Source of the DNA: Blastococcus sp.
Lineage (GTDB): Bacteria; Actinomycetota; Actinomycetes; Mycobacteriales; Geodermatophilaceae
Length of the DNA stretch: 64,000 bases
NCBI GenBank assembly: GCA_025965695.1
Contig: JAOPWM010000052.1
Location: 1-64,000, forward strand
Direction of reading: 5' to 3'
The translations under genes and the position numbers were made by a program. Below the pieces are notes generated by a model that was not told the DNA's origin, made no database searches, and was given only the letters and a program-made list of their open reading frames with translations. Below are positions 1 through 9,134 of the stretch, piece after piece (the stretch's first letter is position 1; every line of letters starts with the position of its first letter).

Positions 1-1054
1 CCTCGTTCAGCGTGGGCTCGGCCAGCGCGTAGACGCCGGACGCCTCCAGGGCCTCCTGCACCTCCGGGTCGGCCCGGAAGGACTGCGAGCGCTCCTTGAG
101 GCTGAGGTAGAGCTCCATGTTGGCCAGGGCCGACTCCCAGACGCCCTCGATGCTCTCGGTGCGCAGCGGCTTGTAGTCGAAGTGCCGGTCGCCGTCGTAC
201 GTCGGGCCGCCGTTGGGGCCGCCGTTCTCCAGCAGGTCGACGGTCGAGAAGGCCTGCAGCAGGTCGCCGTAGCCGAAGACCAGGTCCTGGTCGTAGCGGG
301 GGCCCTTCTGGCCGTTCAGGTCGATGTGGAACAGCTTGTTCTGCCACAACGCCTGCGCGATGCCGTGGGTGTAGTTGAGGCTTGCCATCTGCTCGTGCCC
401 GGTCTCGGGGTTGATGCCGACCATGTCGTGGTGCTCGAGCTGGGAGATGAAGGCGAGCGCGTGCCCGATCGAGGGCAGCAGGATGTCCCCGCGGGGCTCG
501 TTCGGCTTGGGCTCGATGGCGAACCGCATGCCGTAGCTCTGGTCGATCGAGTACTGGGCGAGAAAGTCGATGCCCTCGCGGTAGCGGTCGAGGGCGGCCC
601 GTACGTCCTTGGCGAAGTCGACCTCCGAGCCCTCCCGGCCGCCCCAGAACACGTAGATCTGGGCGCCGAGCTCAGCGGCGAGGTCCATGTTGTGCATGAC
701 CTTGCGCAGCGCGTAGCGGCGGACTGTGCGGTCGTTGCTGGTAAAGCCGCCGTCCTTGAAGACCGGGTCGCCGAACAGGTTGGTCGTGACCATGGGCACC
801 ACGAGGCCGGTCTCGGCCAGGGCAGCTTTGAACTCGTCGATGATCCGGGCCCGCTCGCTGCTGCTGGATCCGGGTGGGATCAGGTCGTCGTCGTGGAAGG
901 TGATGCCGTACGCGCCCAGCTCGGCGAGCTTGTGCACCGCCTCTACGGCTGCCAGGACCGGCCGGGTGGCCTCGCCGAACAGGTCGCGAGCCTGCCAGCC
1001 GACGGTCCATAGGCCGAAGCTGAACATGTCCTCACGCGTGGGTTTGATCGACAT
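1..1054 (-). CDS. xylA: Xylose isomerase (3' end outside window)
   Basis: Xylose isomerase interconverts D-xylose and D-xylulose in the cytoplasm using two divalent metals. The reverse-strand reading begins [20 protein letters not shown] and shows the family hallmarks in order: FHDDDL with the ring-opening His, [22 protein letters not shown] with the metal Glu and Lys, NPETGHEQM, and [11 protein letters not shown] with metal Asp/His ligands. About 351 residues are visible of a family length near 388, so roughly the last 40 residues lie outside the window. The start follows a strong AAGGAGGA site. The ORF track missed the gene because it runs off the edge. It is divergent from an MHS symporter, but no xylulokinase or xylose regulator is visible here. 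The family assignment is very secure. Confidence 0.96.
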   Translation of the reverse strand, partial: MSIKPTREDMFSFGLWTVGWQARDLFGEATRPVLAAVEAVHKLAELGAYGITFHDDDLIPPGSSSSERARIIDEFKAALAETGLVVPMVTTNLFGDPVFKDGGFTSNDRTVRRYALRKVMHNMDLAAELGAQIYVFWGGREGSEVDFAKDVRAALDRYREGIDFLAQYSIDQSYGMRFAIEPKPNEPRGDILLPSIGHALAFISQLEHHDMVGINPETGHEQMASLNYTHGIAQALWQNKLFHIDLNGQKGPRYDQDLVFGYGDLLQAFSTVDLLENGGPNGGPTYDGDRHFDYKPLRTESIEGVWESALANMELYLSLKERSQSFRADPEVQEALEASGVYALAEPTLNE

Positions 1055-1479
1055 CGGTGTCCTCCTTGCCTCGCTGAGCTGTGTCGTGAGTGGGGCTTTG
1101 TGCTGCGTTCGGGCTGTGTGGTGAGTCCGGGCCGGCGGAGCTGCTGAAGCGCGGACGCGAGCATTCGATCCGCGCCTGTGGGGCAGGGCGGCGTGGTGTG
1201 GTCGAACAGCTGCGATGTCCCGGAACACCGTTCGCCGGTGTCCCGGGACATCGTTCACGTTCAGGCCTGTCATTGGTAGTCGTGGCTGGGGTCGAGGATT
1301 CGTCGAAAGGTTCTCAGCGCCACCGGCACCGCCGGCGTCGACATCGATTTCCACGAGCACGAAACGCTCGCCCGATTCCACGACGATGGCTCTTCGGGAG
1401 CTCTGCGGCGCAGGTGCGTGCAGAGCCTCACGGGGGTATCGACACCGCACCCGATCGGCCGACCGGATCGAGGAGCGCC
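1055..1479. other. Divergent intergenic region between xylA and the MHS symporter
   Basis: This 425-base gap must hold the promoters of both divergent genes. Its only conspicuous element is the long inverted repeat listed separately. The short ORFs crossing it have no recognisable protein content and are treated as chance. Confidence 0.6.
1213..1253. promoter_or_regulatory. 18-bp inverted repeat built from two TGTCCCGGRACA dyads
   Basis: The arms CGATGTCCCGGAACACCG and CGGTGTCCCGGGACATCG pair over 18 bases with one mismatch around a 5-base loop. Each arm also contains its own dyad, TGTCCCGGAACA at 1216-1227 and TGTCCCGGGACA at 1239-1250, with starts 23 bp apart. The element is therefore both a hairpin and a tandem operator-like pair. 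Lying between divergent genes with no T-tract, it looks more like an operator than a terminator. The binding protein is unknown. Confidence 0.5.
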
Positions 1480-2805
1480 ATGACAGGCACGCACCCCGCG
1501 ACCCCTACGGGCAGTCTCCGCAAGGTGATCGTCGCCAGCCTCGTTGGCACCTCACTGGAGTGGTACGACTTCTTCCTCTACTCCACAGCGGCCGCAGTCG
1601 TCTTCAACAAGCTGTTCTTCCCCAATGTCTCCCCGGTGACGGGCACCCTGCTGGCCTTCACCACCGCCGCCGTCGGTTTCGTCGCCCGGCCGCTCGGTGG
1701 AATCATCTTCGGGCACCTCGGTGACCGCCGCGGCCGCAAGCAGGTGCTGGTGATGACCCTGCTTCTCATGGGCATCGCGACCGTGCTGATCGGCGCGCTC
1801 CCCACCTACGCCTCGATCGGCGTCGCTGCACCGTTGCTTCTGGCGGTGCTGCGCTTCATCCAGGGGCTCGGACTCGGCGGAGAGTGGGGCGGCGCAGTAC
1901 TCATGACGCTGGAGCATGGCTCCGCCCGGCGGCGAGGCCTCAACTCGAGCTGGGCGCAGGTCGGCGTCCCCATGGGAAACCTGCTCGCCGCCGGTGCGCT
2001 CGGCGTGCTGGGCGCGGTGATGAGCGAGGACACCTTCCTCTCCTGGGGCTGGCGACTGCCCTTCTTCCTGTCCGGCCTGCTGGTGCTCGCCGGACTCTGG
2101 ATCCGTCTCACGGTGGCGGAGAGCCCGCTCTTCACCGAGGTCGAGCGGGCCGGGGCGAAGGTGAAGATGCCGCTGGTCGAGGTCCTCCGCCGGCATCCGC
2201 GCCAATTGCTGGTCGCCATGGCCGCCCGGATCGGCACCGACGTCGCCTTCTACACCTTCACCGTGTACAGCCTGGTCTTCATCACGGGCACCGTGGGCCG
2301 AGAGCGCAGCGTCGGGCTGACCGCCGTGCTCGTCGGCTCGGCGTTCCAGCTGGTCCTGATTCCCTCATTCGGTGCGCTGTCCGACCGGTTCGGCCGACGG
2401 CCGGTGTACGCCGCCGGAGCCGTAGCGGCCGGGGCGTGGTCGTTTGCCTTCTTCCCGCTGCTCTCCACCGGCTCGACGGTGGTCATCGTGCTAGCCGTCG
2501 TCGTCGCCCTGCTCACCCATGCAGCAATGTATGGGCCGCAGGCGGCGTTCATCGCCGAGTTGTTCTCCACCGAGCTGCGCTACAGCGGGGCGTCGATGGG
2601 GTACCAGCTCGCCGGGGTCCTCGGCGGCGGCATCGCGCCGATCGTGGCGATCTCACTGGTCGACGCCTTCGGCACCGCCTACGCCGTGTCCGTGTATGTG
2701 CTTGCCATGGTGGTGCTGACGCTGGTGGCGCTCGCGGTGGCGCCCGAAACCTCCGAGCGGTCCCTTCGACAGCACCCGGATGTTGGTGTCGTCACAAGCC
2801 GATGA
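1480..2805 (+). CDS. MFS transporter, metabolite:H+ symporter (MHS) family
   Basis: This is a 441-residue, roughly 12-helix inner-membrane transporter of the MHS branch (ShiA/ProP/KgtP-like), whose members import organic acids, shikimate or betaines with protons. Diagnostic segments are [15 protein letters not shown] near residue 23, the loop-2/3 motif [10 protein letters not shown], and [13 protein letters not shown] in helix 4. I chose the ATG preceded by GAGGAGCG rather than the much longer track ORF, whose first 130 residues have no membrane or family character. It is divergent from xylA across a shared regulatory hairpin. The substrate cannot be read from sequence; the link to xylose is positional only. 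Confidence 0.9.
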   Translation: MTGTHPATPTGSLRKVIVASLVGTSLEWYDFFLYSTAAAVVFNKLFFPNVSPVTGTLLAFTTAAVGFVARPLGGIIFGHLGDRRGRKQVLVMTLLLMGIATVLIGALPTYASIGVAAPLLLAVLRFIQGLGLGGEWGGAVLMTLEHGSARRRGLNSSWAQVGVPMGNLLAAGALGVLGAVMSEDTFLSWGWRLPFFLSGLLVLAGLWIRLTVAESPLFTEVERAGAKVKMPLVEVLRRHPRQLLVAMAARIGTDVAFYTFTVYSLVFITGTVGRERSVGLTAVLVGSAFQLVLIPSFGALSDRFGRRPVYAAGAVAAGAWSFAFFPLLSTGSTVVIVLAVVVALLTHAAMYGPQAAFIAELFSTELRYSGASMGYQLAGVLGGGIAPIVAISLVDAFGTAYAVSVYVLAMVVLTLVALAVAPETSERSLRQHPDVGVVTSR

Positions 2806-2839
2806 GCTGACGCCGTCGGCTGCCCCGTTCATGGTCTTC

Positions 2840-3330
2840 CCCGAGGCATCCTGATCGCTGTCTCGCCAGCGAAAGGCCGGCGCCTCACCGCGGCGCATCC
2901 CGGTAGCCGCAAGGAGCCGCCAGTCCATGGCGAGGTCCCGATCACGGGCGTCCACCCAGCCGAGGAAGCCACCCAGCTCCGGCGCGGTCCATGCCTGCGT
3001 CCCGGGGGAACGGGCCTCTGATGGGCTCGGGGCTGTCGACCGGTTGGTCGGGTTGGCCGAGAGCGTCCTACGTGACCGTGTCATCCCGCGCCGACCGGAG
3101 AATCGTGAACACGTAGCGGACTGTGCGCGCGGAGAGACCGCCCTGACCGTCGGCCCGGCCGGACACCTCCAGCTTCCGCATCCAGGCGTCCACCGTCGAG
3201 CCGGTGAGACGGGCGACGGCTGCGCTCCGAGGTAGGGATCGATGGGCAGCCGGATGTTCGTTCGGTACGAGTCCAGCGTTGAGGGGCTGAGCCGCTGCCC
3301 CTTGAGCCACTGAGGCCGGCCGCCGGACCG
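2840..3330 (-). pseudogene. Tyrosine recombinase (phage integrase) remnant
   Basis: Three reverse-strand pieces in two frames assemble into the front half of an actinobacterial integrase. They are LKGQRLSPSTLDSYRTNI (core-binding start), then LTGSTVDAWMRKLEVSG and LSARTVRYVFTILRSA in another frame, and then DLAMDWRLLAATGMRRGE, which includes the first catalytic Arg. At least two frameshifts separate them. The C-terminal half with the HxxR and Tyr nucleophile is missing, cut off next to the end of the MHS gene. No start codon or att site could be assigned. It indicates a past integration event, and it is not functional. Confidence 0.75.
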
Positions 3331-3385
3331 CTCGATGCACCGATCCCGGGGTTGATCAGACCGGGCGGCTAATCTCGGCCGCAAC

Positions 3386-4942
3386 ATGTTCAAGACCGCG
3401 CCGCGCCGGGTGAGCGTCGTCGTCGCCGTGCTCGTGCTGGCAGTCACCGCCGTGCTGACCGTACTGACCTGGCAGGTCACCGTGCGCAGCGAGCAGCGAC
3501 TGCTCGCCCGACAGCTCGCGCAGGTGGGCACGCTGCTGACCAATCAGGCGGCCGTGTTGACCGTCGAGCTGGCCGACATCGGGCAGGTCGCGGTCAACAC
3601 GAACGGCAACCCGAACGCGTTCGCCCGGTTCGCCGGCGCCGAGTTGCGCGACACCGGCCAGTCTCTGTCGCTGTGGCGGATCAGGGACGGCGAGGCGCAG
3701 CAGCTGGCGGTGCAGGGTGTCGACCCGCGGCTGCCCGCGGACGGCGCCCCCGCTCTCGCCGGCCTTCAGCCCAACGGGCAGCTGGTGATCCTCGGCATCC
3801 TGCCCGGCGAGCCGGACCGGCTGGCGTACGCCCTGATGCCGGCCAGTGACAACGCCGACCTCGTCGTCTACGCGGAGTCCCCGCTCCCGCCGGGGCGCCG
3901 GATGCCGACGACCCCGGACTCCCCGGTCGCCGGCCTCGACCTCGCCCTCTACCTGGGCACAACGACCGATCCGGCGCATCTGCTGCAGGCGACCGCGCCC
4001 ACGCCGATCGCCGGGGACACCCAGACCAAGACGGTGCCATTCGGCGACTCGTCGGTCACCATCGTGGGCACCTCCCCGACCCAGCTGGCCGGCGAACTGG
4101 CGGCCGTGCTGCCGTGGGTCGTGCTCGGCGCCGGTCTCGTACTCGCCGCCGCCGGCGGGGTCGTGGTGGAGATCATCTCCCGACGGCGGGAGGTCGCGGA
4201 GCGGCTGGCCGCCGAGAATGCGCGTCTCTATCGCGAGCAGCGCGGTATCGCCGGCACCCTGCAGCACGCACTGCTGCCGGCCGTGCCCACCCTGCACGGG
4301 GTCGAGGTCGCCGCCCGCTACTCCGCCGGGGTGGACGCGCTCGAGGTCGGGGGTGACTGGTTCGACGTCATCGAGCTCCGCCCCGGTTGCTGCGTGTTCG
4401 TCGTCGGCGACGTCTCCGGCCACGGCCTGCCCGCGGCCACCACGATGGCCGCGCTGCGCTTCGCCGTCCGTGGCTACCTCGCCGAGGGGCATGACATCGG
4501 GGCGGTGCTGCCCCGTCTGCGGCGGCTGCTCGACGTCGACACCGACCACCAGTTCGCCACCGTGTTGCTCGGCGAACTCGATGCGGGCGCCGGTCGTCTG
4601 CGTCTGCTCTCGGCCGGTCACCTCTGCCCGCTGCTGGTCACGGAGGGCCGCGCCGAGCTGCTCGACTGCCCGCCGGCCCCGCCGGTGGGGGTCGACGGAG
4701 CGGCCGCCCCGCAGGTGACCGAGGTGAAGGTGTCCGGGCCTGCCACGCTGCTGGCCTTCACCGACGGCCTGATCGAGCGCCGCGGCGAGACCATCGACGC
4801 CGGCCTGGACCGCCTGCGGGCCGCCGCGGCCAGGGCCGACGAGCAGCCACTCGCGGCCATGCTGGACGATCTGCTGGGCACGCTCACGGTCGAGGGCAGG
4901 AGAGACGACACGGTGATCCTGGGGCTGCGGTGGACGAGGTAG
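3386..4942 (+). CDS. Membrane-anchored SpoIIE-family PP2C phosphatase (RsbU/P-like)
   Basis: The protein (518 aa) has an N-terminal helix (about 9-30), an extracytoplasmic sensor-like segment, and a second helix (about 235-258). A short linker and a C-terminal SpoIIE/PP2C domain (about 285-515) follow. The catalytic part shows the metal-site blocks GGDWFDVI, VGDVSGHGLPAATTMA, FATVLLGELD, LSAGHLCPLL, FTDGLIERRG and RRDDTVILGLR. By family it dephosphorylates a STAS anti-anti-sigma factor, and a STAS gene starts inside its last codons. A periplasmic signal probably controls the phosphatase. No sigma factor is adjacent, so the regulatory target is elsewhere. Confidence 0.92.
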   Translation: MFKTAPRRVSVVVAVLVLAVTAVLTVLTWQVTVRSEQRLLARQLAQVGTLLTNQAAVLTVELADIGQVAVNTNGNPNAFARFAGAELRDTGQSLSLWRIRDGEAQQLAVQGVDPRLPADGAPALAGLQPNGQLVILGILPGEPDRLAYALMPASDNADLVVYAESPLPPGRRMPTTPDSPVAGLDLALYLGTTTDPAHLLQATAPTPIAGDTQTKTVPFGDSSVTIVGTSPTQLAGELAAVLPWVVLGAGLVLAAAGGVVVEIISRRREVAERLAAENARLYREQRGIAGTLQHALLPAVPTLHGVEVAARYSAGVDALEVGGDWFDVIELRPGCCVFVVGDVSGHGLPAATTMAALRFAVRGYLAEGHDIGAVLPRLRRLLDVDTDHQFATVLLGELDAGAGRLRLLSAGHLCPLLVTEGRAELLDCPPAPPVGVDGAAAPQVTEVKVSGPATLLAFTDGLIERRGETIDAGLDRLRAAAARADEQPLAAMLDDLLGTLTVEGRRDDTVILGLRWTR

Positions 4943-5256
4943 CTGACCGGCCGCGCGCGCGGATGACCATCGCGACCGGGCCCGACGGTGGACTGTGCAT
5001 TCGCCTCGGCGGGGATCTGGACATCGCCAGCCTGCCCGACGTCGAAAGCGAGCTGAACCGGCTGCTCACCCGCAAACCGCGGCCGCTGCTGCTCGACCTT
5101 GCCGACCTGGACTTCCTCGACTCCTCCGGGGTCGCTCTGCTGATCCGGCTCGCCAACCGTTTCACCCCCGTGCAGACCCGCCACGCCACCGAGCCGGTCC
5201 GCCGGGTGCTCGGTGTGCTCGGCCTTGCCGACCGCTTCGGCCTGGACGGCGCCTGA
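4930..5256 (+). CDS. STAS-domain anti-sigma factor antagonist
   Basis: This 108-residue single STAS domain is an anti-anti-sigma factor of the SpoIIAA/RsbV type. The block DLADLDFLDSSGVALL holds the conserved Ser (DSSG) that the cognate kinase phosphorylates and the SpoIIE phosphatase dephosphorylates. The listed GTG start overlaps the phosphatase gene by 13 bases, implying translational coupling; an internal ATG 33 bases later is an alternative start. The HATPase gene follows after one base, so phosphatase, antagonist and kinase form one switch unit. Confidence 0.9.
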   Translation: MDEVADRPRARMTIATGPDGGLCIRLGGDLDIASLPDVESELNRLLTRKPRPLLLDLADLDFLDSSGVALLIRLANRFTPVQTRHATEPVRRVLGVLGLADRFGLDGA

Positions 5257-5257
5257 C

Positions 5258-5737
5258 ATGCCCCGCCAGACGTTCCCCACGTTGCCGGCCTCGGTACCCG
5301 CCGCCCGCAGCTACGTGACCGACCTGCTCGACCACGTCCCGCCGCAGTTCTCCCAGACCGCGGGGCTGCTCGTCTCCGAGTTGGCTACCAACGCCGTGCG
5401 CCACGCCGGCACGCCGGAGTTCGCCGTCGAGGTCACGTTCACCCGCGGCGAGGGACGACTGTGGGTCGGAGTCACCGACACCGGTCACGGGTCACCGGTC
5501 CCGCGCGCCCCCGAAGTCACCGCCGAGCACGGACGTGGGCTGCAACTGATCGCCATTCTCGCCGACCGCTGGGGCGCCCACCGCCGCCGCAGCACCCGAG
5601 AGAAGACCGTCTGGTTCGAGCTGCACACCCAGCCGAATGATCGGCAGGCGTACTCCCCGGCGTCCGCCACCCCCCTCCACGGCAGCGACCAGCAAGCCCC
5701 GAATCACTCCTCGACTGAGGTCGCGGAGACGGGCTGA
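5258..5737 (+). CDS. HATPase_c_2 serine kinase / anti-sigma factor (RsbW-like)
   Basis: The 159-residue protein carries the GHKL ATP-binding fold: N box ELATNAVRHA, G1 box VTDTGHGSP and G2 box EHGRGLQLI. Such proteins phosphorylate a STAS partner and, when free, bind a sigma factor. The ATG chosen lies one base after the STAS stop codon, and the longer upstream reading is only STAS overlap. The last 35 residues (after FELHTQPND) are low in structure and rich in Ser/Pro. It completes the partner-switching module with the two genes upstream. Confidence 0.9.
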   Translation: MPRQTFPTLPASVPAARSYVTDLLDHVPPQFSQTAGLLVSELATNAVRHAGTPEFAVEVTFTRGEGRLWVGVTDTGHGSPVPRAPEVTAEHGRGLQLIAILADRWGAHRRRSTREKTVWFELHTQPNDRQAYSPASATPLHGSDQQAPNHSSTEVAETG

Positions 5738-6203
5738 CAGGAGCTCTACCCGCAGTCGGGCCCTTCGCGTGCAGCAGCTACGGCGCCCAGCCCCGCCGAT
5801 CGGGAGGCCATCGCCGCCGTTACCCAGCTGCTGGCGCACGGCCTGGCCCGGGCCAGGGAGATCGCCGGGACGGCCGGGATCGTCGGGGCGGCGACCGCCG
5901 GCAACCGGGGAGCCGGTGCAAGTCAGCGCGCTCGACTTCACCTGCCCGAACCCGGACCACCTCCGGTCTGCGGTGCTCATATCCCCGCAGGGGACCTGCG
6001 CGGACTCACCCCGGTCCGCACGCGGTCCACCCGGCGATGCCGCGGTGCCCCCAGAGTCGGCCGCCCGGGCCAAAGTTCAACCTGCGTGTCCGTGGGCCTC
6101 CGGAAACCACGGGAGACCGACGCGGCGTCTCCGCCACGTGACCCCGGGCGCGGATCCGGTGTCTTCGGGTCGGCACGCTCGGCTGTGTCGACGCCGGGAA
6201 AGA
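5738..6203. other. Gap without a confident gene
   Basis: One forward frame reads ADREAIAAVTQLLAHGLARA followed by EIAGTAGIVGAATAGNRGAG, which has a helical, gene-like composition. It lacks a convincing start and dissolves into shadow-like sequence. It may be the relic of a small gene after the partner-switching operon. Otherwise the stretch holds only the downstream ends of the two flanking convergent genes. Confidence 0.3.
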
Positions 6204-7079
6204 TCAGCGGCGGCCGCCGGGATCGTCGCCGTCGACGTCGACCTGCTCCTTGCGCACTGTGTCGCTGACCTGCTCCTCGTCGGTCACGGTTTCCTTGTCC
6301 AGTCGGACCCGCTCCACCGGCACGGCCTCCTTCTCCACGACCGGGCGCTCGGCGTGGAGGGTGACCTCGTGCTCCGCTTCGCTGATCGCCGGCCCCGACA
6401 TCGCGTCGTCGACGTTCGCGTCGGTGATCGGTTCGCGCTCGAGCCGGGCCTCCTCGCGGGAGACCGGCACGGTCTCGGTCACGTTCTCGGTGACGACGTA
6501 CTTGCGCAGCCGCGCCCGGCCGGCCTCCTCGGCGCGGGTGTCGACGGCGAGGCGTTCCTCGGAGCGGGTCATGGCGTCGTCGGTGGTGGGACCGGAGGTG
6601 TCGCGCCCGGCGGGCCGGCCCTGCGCGCCGGCATCGGTGTCCCGGCGTCCGGCCGTCTCTGTCCTGCCGGGGTCAGTCATGCCGCCCGTGCCCGCCCGGC
6701 CGGTGGTGGCGGTCTCGGTCATGTCCGAACGACCCACGGTGGTCTCCGTGCGGCCCGTTCCGGCACCGGAGTCCATGCCGTAGTAGCGGTAGAGCTCGCG
6801 CTCCTCCTCCGGCGAGAGGTGGCCCTCGGCGTCGATCTTCGGTGCGTCCTTCACCTGGTCCTTGGCGACGTGTACGCGGACGCCGTCGTCGGTGAGGTCG
6901 GCGTCGCGGATCGGGACGAAGGACTCCTTGGTCCCGAACAGGCCGGTGCGCACCGTGACCCACTCGGGCTGACCGGTGTCGTCGTCGAGGTAGACCTCCG
7001 ACGCCGAGCCGATCTTGTCGCCGGACTCGTCGTAGACGTCGTGGCCGATCACGCGGCTGAGAGTTTCGGTGCCGATCAT
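6204..7079 (-). CDS. PRC-barrel plus DUF2382 (YsnF/AvaK-type) stress protein
   Basis: The 291-residue soluble protein opens with a PRC-barrel domain (about 1-80; IGHDVYDESGDKIGSASEVY and the strand QPEWVTVRTGLFG). A disordered Gly/Thr/Arg-rich linker (about 105-170) follows, then a DUF2382 domain from RSEERLAVDTRAEEAGRARL to the end with repeated conserved Glu/Arg segments. This architecture is widespread in actinobacteria and associated with stress or desiccation, but its biochemical role is not established. A TTTACTTAGTAAA dyad lies about 100 bases upstream of the ATG, suggesting control by the TetR encoded just upstream on the same strand. Confidence 0.88.
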   Translation of the reverse strand: MIGTETLSRVIGHDVYDESGDKIGSASEVYLDDDTGQPEWVTVRTGLFGTKESFVPIRDADLTDDGVRVHVAKDQVKDAPKIDAEGHLSPEEERELYRYYGMDSGAGTGRTETTVGRSDMTETATTGRAGTGGMTDPGRTETAGRRDTDAGAQGRPAGRDTSGPTTDDAMTRSEERLAVDTRAEEAGRARLRKYVVTENVTETVPVSREEARLEREPITDANVDDAMSGPAISEAEHEVTLHAERPVVEKEAVPVERVRLDKETVTDEEQVSDTVRKEQVDVDGDDPGGRR

Positions 7080-7179
7080 GTTCGCCCCCCAGAGGCTCGA
7101 TCCATAGGCGGCCCTGACGGTGCGCTCGGCGGCGCTCTTGCCGGAGCGCAGGGCCGTCGAGATGGATTCTGCCCCCCGA

Positions 7180-7192
7180 TTTACTTAGTAAA
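7180..7192. promoter_or_regulatory. Perfect TetR-type dyad TTTACTTAGTAAA
   Basis: This 13-base palindrome stands out from the GC-rich surroundings and matches the usual size and AT-rich form of TetR-family operators. It sits between the end of the tetR gene and the start of the PRC-barrel gene, both on the minus strand. The most direct reading is repression of the PRC-barrel promoter. Confidence 0.5.
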
Positions 7193-7245
7193 CAAGCGTC
7201 GGCCGGGCAAGTGGACGGCGCGCGTGGTGCAGCCTGCAGGGACGT

Positions 7246-8052
7246 TCAGGTGGACGGATCAGACTGGGTCGGGGACGGGCGCGATCGTCGGGACGCGACC
7301 AGATCCCGCTCCAGGCGATCGAGCAGGGTCTCCAGTGACTCGTCGAACTCGGCGGCGGACTCGTCCTGGGACAGATGTGGCTCGAGTCGCTGGACGTTCG
7401 GGTACTCGTCGAGGTCCACCGTGACCTCCGGGGATCCCTCCGGCTCGTCCTCGGGGCTGATGGGCACGCCCCGTTGGGCGACCTCGAGCAGCAGGTGCCC
7501 GAGCAGGAAGCTGGTGTAGGCGCGGTAGGCGGCCACCGCGGCCTCATCGGAGAAGCCGTTGCTGGTCAGCGCGCTCAGGAAGGACTCCACCCAACGCAGG
7601 CTGCGCAGTGGGGGCCGGATCCAGGGGGCCGCCGGCGGCCGGGTGGAGATGGTCGGGAACACGGCCGGATGGGCCAGCGCGATTCGCCGCACCCCGTGGG
7701 CCAGGCGGTGCAGATAGTCCTGCCAGCCATGGACCGGGGCGATGTGAACATCCGCGTCGCCGTAGAGCTCGTCGAGGACGGTCTCCACCACCCCGTCGAT
7801 CAGGCTCTCCCGGCCGGGCACGTACCGGTACAGGGCCATCGCCTCGACGCCGAGGTGCGCGCCCAGGCGGCGCATGGTGAGCGCGCTCAGTCCGTGTCGG
7901 TCGATCAACTCCACCGCAGCACGCAGCACCCGGCGGCGATCCAGCCCAGGCCGTCCCGAGGCCGGCGCACCCGCCGGCACATCACTGGCGGCAGCCCCGC
8001 GGCCCCGCGGGGTGTCGGGATCGTCCTCGCTGCCGCTTCGAGCCACGTCCAC
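7246..8052 (-). CDS. TetR-family transcriptional regulator with TetR_C-type ligand domain
   Basis: The N-terminal HTH reads RRRVLRAAVELIDRHGLSAL, then TMRRLGAHLGVEAMALYRYV, the classic TetR recognition region ending in LYRYV. The C-terminal half resembles the TetR_C (tetracyclin repressor C-terminal) class. The GTG start was placed after GGAGGAAGG; the track ORF runs further upstream into sequence without protein character, and a second in-frame GTG six bases later is also possible. The last 50 residues are acidic. The likely target is the dyad at 7180-7192 in front of the PRC-barrel gene. Its ligand is unknown. Confidence 0.85.
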   Translation of the reverse strand: MDVARSGSEDDPDTPRGRGAAASDVPAGAPASGRPGLDRRRVLRAAVELIDRHGLSALTMRRLGAHLGVEAMALYRYVPGRESLIDGVVETVLDELYGDADVHIAPVHGWQDYLHRLAHGVRRIALAHPAVFPTISTRPPAAPWIRPPLRSLRWVESFLSALTSNGFSDEAAVAAYRAYTSFLLGHLLLEVAQRGVPISPEDEPEGSPEVTVDLDEYPNVQRLEPHLSQDESAAEFDESLETLLDRLERDLVASRRSRPSPTQSDPST

Positions 8053-8517
8053 GCCTTCCTCCAGCCCGCGGTCACGCTGGCGACGGTGAGCAGGATGCTG
8101 CCGCTCATCAGCCGGTGCCCCACGGCCCGCGACGGCTGACCACAACCCCGCCGAGGTCAGTCTGAAACGAACTGTCCGTGGCCGCTCAGAACCCGCCGCT
8201 GCTGTCTGCCCATTCACCGACGCGCCGACTGACGCTTCTCCGCACGAACAGACCACCGGTTGCTCCAGGACTGCGCCACGACCACCGCCTGAGTGGAGTG
8301 GGGCGGCCAGTTCGGTGGCGATCCGTCGGCCGGGCCGGCCTGATCACGCCGGCCGGGCGGTTCGCGAGACCGTCGAATATCAACGGGGATGCGGGGTACG
8401 GGCGTCGCCGGACGCATCGGTGCCGGCCTCGCGGCGGCCGACAGCGCGCCTACCAGGATGGTTGCAGGAGGCAACCTTCCTTTCTACCGTTGGTGTCAGC
8501 AACCAATGGGAGGAACG
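8053..8517. other. Divergent intergenic region between tetR and marR
   Basis: The region lies between two divergent regulator genes and should contain both promoters. The only clear site is the MarR-like dyad at its right end. I see no further gene; the overlapping ORFs are short and unrelated in composition to real proteins. Confidence 0.5.
8460..8476. promoter_or_regulatory. Probable MarR operator GGTTGC-N5-GCAACC
   Basis: GGTTGCAGGAGGCAACC is a perfect 6-bp inverted repeat with a 5-base spacer, the usual form of MarR-family sites. It lies 41 bases before the marR start. A second, looser dyad TTGGT...ACCAA overlaps 8490-8507. The arrangement fits autoregulation of the marR-exporter operon. 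Confidence 0.55.
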
Positions 8518-8970
8518 TTGAACGACAAGATCGGCCCGCAACTCCTGGCCGCCTTCTCGAGCATCATCCGAAGGGCTCGAGCTGTGGAGACGTCCGCCGA
8601 GTCGACGGGGGACGTCCCGTCGTCCGTGATCGCCGTGCTGGGCCCACTTGCCGACAACGGCGAGCTGCGACTGGGCGCGCTCGCCACAAGTCTTTACGTC
8701 GACACCTCGGTGATCAGCCGGACCGTGGCTGTCGCCCAGCACCTGGACCTCGTGTCGCGCCGCCCGGATCCGCGGGACGGACGCGCGTGCCTGCTGTCGT
8801 TGACCGAGCGTGGGAGGCAGGCCCTGACCGACCGACGCAACCAGCGGCTCCGGCTGCTCTCCTCGGTCATGGACGGGTGGGAACCCGGCGCGGCCGAGGC
8901 GCTGCTGGCCGGGCTGACCCGCCTCCGCGACGGTCTGGCCCCCGCCAAGGACGTCCCGGCGGCCGCGTAG
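8518..8970 (+). CDS. MarR-family transcriptional regulator
   Basis: The 150-residue protein has the MarR winged helix: LGPLADNGELRLGALATSLYVDTSVISRTV (recognition helix) and the wing LVSRRPDPRDGRACLLSLTERG with its conserved DxR. The TTG start is preceded by GGGAGGA and gives the usual family length; the track's longer ORF would add unrelated residues. A MarR-type dyad lies just upstream. It is the first gene of a run with a DHA2 exporter, the common arrangement in which the repressor senses the exporter's substrate. Confidence 0.9.
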   Translation: MNDKIGPQLLAAFSSIIRRARAVETSAESTGDVPSSVIAVLGPLADNGELRLGALATSLYVDTSVISRTVAVAQHLDLVSRRPDPRDGRACLLSLTERGRQALTDRRNQRLRLLSSVMDGWEPGAAEALLAGLTRLRDGLAPAKDVPAAA

Positions 8971-9134
8971 CCGGGCGTTCCGCCGCAGCCCCCGTCGGCG
9001 CCGAGGTTCCCCCCCACGACGCATGGCCCCACTCCGCAGCCGATGTCCGGCGCAGCGCCGCACCGAACCCTGCACCACCCGTTGACCGGCACCGGTCTGC
9101 CGGACGGCAACCGCCCTGAGCAAAGGAACAGTGC

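Noticed and set aside
5637-7424. 595-aa plus-strand ORF
   Set aside because: It spans three unrelated regions and is antisense to the PRC-barrel gene; its composition is shadow-like.
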